8,969 bases of DNA, from positions 1 to 8,969 of the forward strand of contig JAITVM010000137.1 in assembly GCA_031285815.1 (NCBI GenBank), given 5' to 3'. The notes below the pieces were generated by a model that worked only from the letters and a program-made list of their open reading frames with translations, searched no databases and was not told where the DNA came from. This DNA is from Clostridiales bacterium (GTDB taxonomy: Bacteria > Bacillota > Clostridia > Lachnospirales > JAITVM01). Position numbers and translations under genes: made by a program. Every line of letters starts with the position of its first letter. Position 1 is the first letter of the stretch. Shown here one piece after another: positions 5,641-8,969 of this stretch.

Positions 5641-6735
5641 ATGAAAAAATTTTTAATGCTTTGTTTTGTTTTAATTATTTTTAATAATTGTGTGGTATAT
5701 GCCAGCCAGGCGGAAGAGATTGAAAACCAGCTGGATTTATTTGAATTTGGGGATGTAAACGAATCAACAGGGTTAGATTTTAAAGGCTTGGTTTTAAAAG
5801 CTATTAATGGGGAATTGGACCTATCGCCCCAAAGCTTAATTAATTCGGCAGCAAAATTAATATTTGGCGAATTATATTTATATAATAGCCTGGTTAAAAA
5901 CATAATTATAATCGCCATGCTATCAGCCATATTAAGGACACTGACGGATTCATTTAGCCATAAAGAGGTGGGCGAATTAGGTTTTTATATAACATATATA
6001 GTTTTGGTTATAGTTTTATTTAATTCGGTACGGGTTGGCATTAACATTATGGCAAGCCTGGTAATTGAAGTATCAGAAATTATGGAGGCGCTTATACCCC
6101 TCGTTATGAGTTTGTTAATTATGTCTGGGTATGTGTCTTCGGCTGCTGCATTTAATACAACTTTATTTTTTTCAGTTAATTTTTTTACCAGGGTAATAGA
6201 ATTTTTTGTAGCCCCCGCGGTTAATTTACTGGCAATAATACAGATGGTAAACTACCTCTCCGCAAAAGATTTATTAACATCATTAGCTGACCAGGGGGCG
6301 AAGGCGCTTGGCTTTTGTTTAAAGGCAATAGGTGTTTCTTTTATTGCCATACTGTCTTTGCAGCGGGTTACAACCCCGATTATAAATAATTTATTCCTGA
6401 GGGCCGCTAAATTTTCAGTCAATGCAGTACCTGTGGTTGGCGGCGCTTTATCAGGGGCGGTTGACACAGTTGTATATTTTACAAAAGCAATGCGTTCCGG
6501 GTTCATGGCTGCCGGGGTAATAGCTGTTATAACCGTTTCGCTTGTACCGCTTATTAAAATAGCGGTGCTGGCTGTTACATATAAAATTATTGCCGCATTG
6601 CTAGAGCCGATATGCGAAGAGCGGCTAACAAAATGCATTGAGAGCGCGGGCAAGGTTATGGCCCTTGTGCTTGGGGCAGCTTTTATTGTGGCCTTAATGT
6701 TTATTTTTTATTTAATGATAGTGCTGTCACTATAA
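5641..6735 (+). CDS. spoIIIAE: Stage III sporulation protein AE, polytopic membrane protein
   Basis: This 364-residue protein has an N-terminal signal-like helix (about 2-20, ending VYASQ), an extracytoplasmic acidic segment with EEIENQLDLFEFGD, and about seven further membrane segments (near 84-101, 113-133, 150-168, 183-205, 226-242, 288-315 and 340-363). The conserved stretch VPVVGGALSGAVDTV (263-277) identifies the family. It is the largest membrane subunit of the SpoIIIA complex and a candidate part of the pore. The start is placed at ATG 5641 rather than the in-frame GTG at 5635, because AAAGG (5626-5630) is better spaced and the product then begins MKKFLML, a normal signal start. It is somewhat shorter than the B. 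subtilis protein (about 399 residues, as I recall). TTGCA/TGCAA (5619-5623 and 5636-5640) form a weak hairpin around the ribosome binding site. Confidence 0.95.
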   Translation: MKKFLMLCFVLIIFNNCVVYASQAEEIENQLDLFEFGDVNESTGLDFKGLVLKAINGELDLSPQSLINSAAKLIFGELYLYNSLVKNIIIIAMLSAILRTLTDSFSHKEVGELGFYITYIVLVIVLFNSVRVGINIMASLVIEVSEIMEALIPLVMSLLIMSGYVSSAAAFNTTLFFSVNFFTRVIEFFVAPAVNLLAIIQMVNYLSAKDLLTSLADQGAKALGFCLKAIGVSFIAILSLQRVTTPIINNLFLRAAKFSVNAVPVVGGALSGAVDTVVYFTKAMRSGFMAAGVIAVITVSLVPLIKIAVLAVTYKIIAALLEPICEERLTKCIESAGKVMALVLGAAFIVALMFIFYLMIVLSL

Positions 6736-6736
6736 G

Positions 6737-6754
6737 GCTTGCCTTATGGCAGGC
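6737..6754 (+). other. Small intercistronic hairpin between spoIIIAE and spoIIIAF
   Basis: GCTTGCC (6737-6743) pairs with GGCAGGC (6748-6754) around a TTAT loop, seven pairs including one G-T. It begins right after the spoIIIAE stop and has no U-tract, so it is not a terminator; it could stabilise or mark a processing point in the polycistronic mRNA. Confidence 0.45.
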
Positions 6755-6777
6755 GCGAATACAAAGGAGGAGGGCGT

Positions 6778-7353
6778 ATGGGGTTTTTGAGCTCATACAT
6801 TAAGAACATAGCAGTATTTTTAATTTTTATAACACTGGTAGGAATAATTTCGCCATCTAATAAATATAAAAAGTATATAAACCTAACGTTGGGGTTTATA
6901 TTGATTTTTGTCATCATAACGCCAATTACTGGCCTTATGAAAAATAATAATTTAAATATAAACAACCTAATGGTTAGTATGTCATATAACCCTAGTTTGG
7001 ATGAGGGTGGGGTATCGCAGAATGAATTGATTATTAAAGAGCTTGAGGGTGAGCTTGAAAAACAAATGGGCCTGTTGTTAAAGGGGGATGAAAATTATAC
7101 CCTGGAAAGCGCAATATTTGATATTGACAACAGTACTGAGGGCTTTGGCTCAATTAAAAAAATTGGCCTAATACTAAATGAGAAAGCCGGCACTAAAAAA
7201 AGGGGGATAATAAGGGTCGAAAAGATAGTGGTTTCAGAAACGCCTAAAGAAAACATAGGGGCTGGCGGGCAAGAAAAATTAAATGAAATAAAAAATATTG
7301 TCTCCGGCTTCTATAATTTGTCCGTGGAGAATATATATATAACGGTACAATAA
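6778..7353 (+). CDS. spoIIIAF: Stage III sporulation protein AF, ring-building motif protein
   Basis: The 191-residue product has two membrane helices (about 9-25 and 33-53), a short linker, and an extracytoplasmic domain of about 110 residues. The C-terminal half (about 83-191) shows the helix-strand-helix-strand order of ring-building domains, ending NLSVENIYITV. In the SpoIIIA complex this domain lies between the two forespore membranes. The start is ATG 6778: a near-perfect AAGGAGG (6764-6770) sits 7 nt upstream. An in-frame TTG at 6739 would add 13 residues that merely translate the Shine-Dalgarno, so I rejected it. The gene follows spoIIIAE by 42 nt and is followed by an unusually long 131-nt gap. 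The length is near that of the B. subtilis protein. Confidence 0.94.
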   Translation: MGFLSSYIKNIAVFLIFITLVGIISPSNKYKKYINLTLGFILIFVIITPITGLMKNNNLNINNLMVSMSYNPSLDEGGVSQNELIIKELEGELEKQMGLLLKGDENYTLESAIFDIDNSTEGFGSIKKIGLILNEKAGTKKRGIIRVEKIVVSETPKENIGAGGQEKLNEIKNIVSGFYNLSVENIYITVQ

Positions 7354-7484
7354 GGCAATAGTTAAATTGCTGTTAAGGCAGCACTGTTTGGCATAGGTGT
7401 TTTGTGGGCCGGGTTTGCTATACACGGGCATGGTTAATGGCTAGCAGCTAAGAAGGCAGCTGAAGGGTACGAAGGAGTGGTTTT
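7354..7484 (+). other. 131-nt non-coding gap between spoIIIAF and spoIIIAG
   Basis: This is the longest spacer in the operon. The frame leading into spoIIIAG is closed by TGA at 7461, and no other open frame with a ribosome binding site is visible. A weak hairpin, GCAAT/ATTGC (7355-7359 and 7366-7370), follows the spoIIIAF stop, with no U-tract. I found no convincing promoter: TTGCTG at 7368 has no good -10, and CATAGG and TATACAC elements lack correctly spaced partners. B. subtilis is reported to need an internal promoter within spoIIIA, so this gap is a reasonable place to look. Confidence 0.5.
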
Positions 7485-8063
7485 TTGGATAAACTAAGGC
7501 TTTTCTTAAAAAACACAGACGGCAAAAAATTAATGAATATCTTTTTGGCGTTGGTGGCCGGTATAATTTTTTTAATTATCAGTAATTTATTTTTTTCTGA
7601 TAAAAAAAACGATATCGAGATTACAGCCGTAGATACGGCAAACCGCGTTATTGAAACGAAAAGCGATACATATGAAGAAAAGCTTGAAGGGAGGTTAGAA
7701 GATGCGCTTGCTTTGGTGGAAGGGGTTGGTAAGCTCAAAGTATTGCTAACATTATCATATAGTTCTGAGATCTTTATCTCTCAAGATATAACAACTGACG
7801 AACAGATAACAAAAGAATCGGATAATGAAGGGGGAACTAGGGAAATTAGCAGCAAAAAGGCTGACACAAGGAATATTATTATAAATGAAAACGGTTCAGA
7901 AAAGCCGCTTGTTTTAAAAGAGGCGACACCTAAAGTAGAGGGTGTTATTATTGTGGCGGAAGGGGGCGGGTCCCCTGTAGTTAAAGAATCGTTAGCTAAT
8001 GCTGTCAGCTCTGTGCTTGGCATAGAAATATATAAAATCCAAGTTTTAAAAATGAAGTCATAA
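7485..8063 (+). CDS. spoIIIAG: Stage III sporulation protein AG, ring-forming channel subunit
   Basis: This 192-residue bitopic protein has a short cytoplasmic end, one membrane helix (about 17-37), and an extracytoplasmic ring-building domain related to FliF/EscJ-type ring proteins. The first helix and strand of the domain span about 63-92 (ALALVEGVGKLKVLLTLS). A polar insert (about 96-148) follows, then a closing strand-helix-strand from VEGVIIVAEGG to YKIQVLKM. In B. subtilis SpoIIIAG forms a large ring with the insert folded into a beta structure; the same design is inferred here. The start is TTG 7485, backed by AAGGAG (7472-7477) 7 nt upstream. It is shorter than the B. subtilis protein (about 229 residues, as I recall). 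SpoIIIAH follows 12 nt later. Confidence 0.95.
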   Translation: MDKLRLFLKNTDGKKLMNIFLALVAGIIFLIISNLFFSDKKNDIEITAVDTANRVIETKSDTYEEKLEGRLEDALALVEGVGKLKVLLTLSYSSEIFISQDITTDEQITKESDNEGGTREISSKKADTRNIIINENGSEKPLVLKEATPKVEGVIIVAEGGGSPVVKESLANAVSSVLGIEIYKIQVLKMKS

Positions 8064-8075
8064 GGAGGCTTAACA

Positions 8076-8780
8076 ATGCTTAATATGAAAAGGAATCAAA
8101 TTATTATTACAGCTTTAGTTGTTATGATTGCGGTTGCGGGCTATTTATCATTCACAGACAGCAGGGCACTGGAAACGCCGGATAGTATTGAGTTGACTGA
8201 CGGTGGCGAATTTAACCCATTAATTATGGAACCGGTAGAAGATGTAAGTATAGATGGCCTTACAAACCCTGATGTTTTGTCAGAGGATATTGGCATAGCC
8301 CTTACCCCAGAGGATGCCGAAGCTAGTTTATTGGCAGAAGAAGATGACAATACGGATTCTATTTTTGTAAATGCGCTTAACCCAGAGGGGGCATCGGATA
8401 CTACAGAAGAAGTAACTGAGCTGCCGCTAGAAAGTTTTTTTGTATCCGCTAAATTAAGCCGTGAAAATGAACGCTCGAAACAAAAAACTTCTTACACTGA
8501 AATGATTAATAATAAAAATATTAGCGACGAGCAGCGTTCTGTAGTGGCGGACAGTATTTTAGAGCTGCAGGAGCGGATTGACAAAGAAAACGCTACTGAA
8601 ACTATGCTTGAGGCCAAAGGCTTTAAAGAAGTATATGTCAGGATTGACGACGTAACGGTAGATGTCGTTATTAACAAAGAAAACTTATCTGATGCTGAAA
8701 TAGCCCAAATTCAAGATATAGTCCATAGGAAAACAGGCATGGGCGCAGATAAAATCCGGATTTCCCAGTATAAAAAATAA
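8076..8780 (+). CDS. spoIIIAH: Stage III sporulation protein AH, SpoIIQ-binding ring subunit
   Basis: The 234-residue protein has one N-terminal membrane helix (about 8-26), a long acidic linker (31-117), and a C-terminal ring-building domain (about 118-234) beginning SFFVSAKLSRENERSK and ending KIRISQYKK. In sporulating cells this domain crosses the space between the forespore membranes and binds forespore SpoIIQ, which is not in this window. The linker holds 26 Asp/Glu and no Lys or Arg between Arg30 and Lys126. ATG 8076 lies 7 nt after AAGGAGG (8062-8068), which overlaps the spoIIIAG stop codon, pointing to translational coupling. It is the last gene of the operon and is followed by a long terminator hairpin. 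Confidence 0.96.
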   Translation: MLNMKRNQIIITALVVMIAVAGYLSFTDSRALETPDSIELTDGGEFNPLIMEPVEDVSIDGLTNPDVLSEDIGIALTPEDAEASLLAEEDDNTDSIFVNALNPEGASDTTEEVTELPLESFFVSAKLSRENERSKQKTSYTEMINNKNISDEQRSVVADSILELQERIDKENATETMLEAKGFKEVYVRIDDVTVDVVINKENLSDAEIAQIQDIVHRKTGMGADKIRISQYKK

Positions 8781-8802
8781 AAAAATATACTAAACCCATA
8801 GT

Positions 8803-8849
8803 GTAAAATCAAAGCCCGGTGGACCCTGTTCGCCGGGCTTTGATTTTAC
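8803..8849. terminator. Long bidirectional terminator between spoIIIAH and the VanW-type gene
   Basis: Positions 8803-8821 pair with 8831-8849 over 19 bp with one G-T pair, around a 9-nt loop. The core GCCCGG/CCGGGC is flanked by AT-rich arms, so each strand sees a GC stem followed by an interrupted T-run (TTTGATTTTA). This suits termination of both convergent genes. The TAA stop of the minus-strand gene (8848-8846) lies inside the right arm. Confidence 0.85.
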
Positions 8850-8969
8850 GCCTGCTTTTCTAATTTTACGTAAACGTTCTCGCTGTCGGTAGATGATTTT
8901 ATTATAATAGGGAACTCAAAATTATTTTTAAATTTAAAATCTATCCCGCCAAAAGAGGTAGCTGCGTCA
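8846..8969 (-). CDS. VanW-family protein, C-terminal fragment
   Basis: The minus strand is open from the right edge to a TAA at 8848-8846 and gives the last 40 residues of a protein, including DAATSFGGIDFKFKNN, FEFPIIIK and a final VYVKLEKQA. The pattern D-A-x-x-x-x-G-x-x-D-F-K-F-K-N-N followed by P-I-x-I is what I recall from the C-terminal end of VanW-family domains, found in many Firmicutes surface proteins, often alongside peptidoglycan-binding modules. The function of VanW is unknown despite its first description in a vancomycin resistance cluster. Most of the gene lies outside the window. It is convergent with spoIIIAH and shares its terminator. Confidence 0.7.
   Translation of the reverse strand, partial: DAATSFGGIDFKFKNNFEFPIIIKSSTDSENVYVKLEKQA

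Noticed and set aside
6252..6653. 133-codon minus-strand open frame
   Set aside because: It is antisense to the conserved middle and end of spoIIIAE; the composition is that of a shadow frame.
6739..6777. N-terminal extension of SpoIIIAF from a TTG
   Set aside because: The extra codons translate the hairpin and the Shine-Dalgarno itself; ATG 6778 with AAGGAGG at ideal spacing is far better.
7354..7484. Frameshifted or longer spoIIIAF/spoIIIAG coding sequence across the gap
   Set aside because: Both proteins are complete at their expected ends, and an in-frame TGA at 7461 blocks any extension of spoIIIAG upstream.
7448..7738. 96-codon minus-strand open frame over the spoIIIAF-spoIIIAG gap
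   Set aside because: Most of it is antisense to spoIIIAG and it is Ser/Lys/Leu-rich without any domain pattern; it does not explain the gap.
1..8969. Mobile element, CRISPR array, tRNA or rRNA
   Set aside because: I saw no transposase or integrase motifs, no regularly spaced repeats, and no cloverleaf or conserved rRNA segments on either strand.

Overview
The window is AT-rich bacterial DNA, most likely from an anaerobic, endospore-forming Clostridia species (Lachnospiraceae or a relative). The main evidence is a complete eight-gene spoIIIA sporulation operon with purine-rich Shine-Dalgarno sites and several TTG starts. A DUF4860-like/prepilin cluster and a VanW-type protein fit the same group. 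The genus cannot be fixed from the sequence alone.

Layout: (1) Positions 1-1478, plus strand, hold the tail of a type IV pilin/type II secretion-like cluster: a DUF4860-like protein cut by the left edge, a class III prepilin with a canonical GFSLVE site, and a small single-pass membrane protein that looks pilin-like but lacks the processing motif. (2) Positions 1529-2320 encode an exported transglutaminase-fold protein with an intact Cys-His-Asp triad, closed by a strong terminator. (3) Positions 2433-3299, minus strand, encode a DMT-superfamily (YdcZ/DUF606-type) transporter with its own promoter. (4) Positions 3484-8780, plus strand, hold spoIIIAA-AB-AC-AD-AE-AF-AG-AH, preceded by a good match to a sigma-E promoter and followed by a long hairpin. 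(5) Positions 8846-8969, minus strand, hold the last 40 codons of a VanW-family protein, convergent with spoIIIAH.

The spoIIIA products act together in the mother cell. SpoIIIAA (ATPase) and SpoIIIAB (GspF-like) are thought to energise and nucleate the complex. SpoIIIAC, AD and AE form the membrane core. SpoIIIAF, AG and AH carry ring-building domains that project between the two forespore membranes, where SpoIIIAH meets forespore SpoIIQ. The complex keeps the engulfed forespore active for late sigma-G transcription.

The operon itself is ordinary and well conserved, and I see no clear new system. The points most worth a second look are in the surrounding DNA: a tandem copy of the prepilin gene's 3' end that differs only at synonymous positions, a hairpin that puts the transglutaminase ribosome binding site in its loop, a plus-strand terminator with no gene to terminate just upstream of spoIIIA, a 131-nt gap before spoIIIAG, and an acidic SpoIIIAH linker with no basic residues. 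No gap longer than 300 bases lacks a gene, and I saw no tRNA, rRNA, CRISPR array or insertion sequence.
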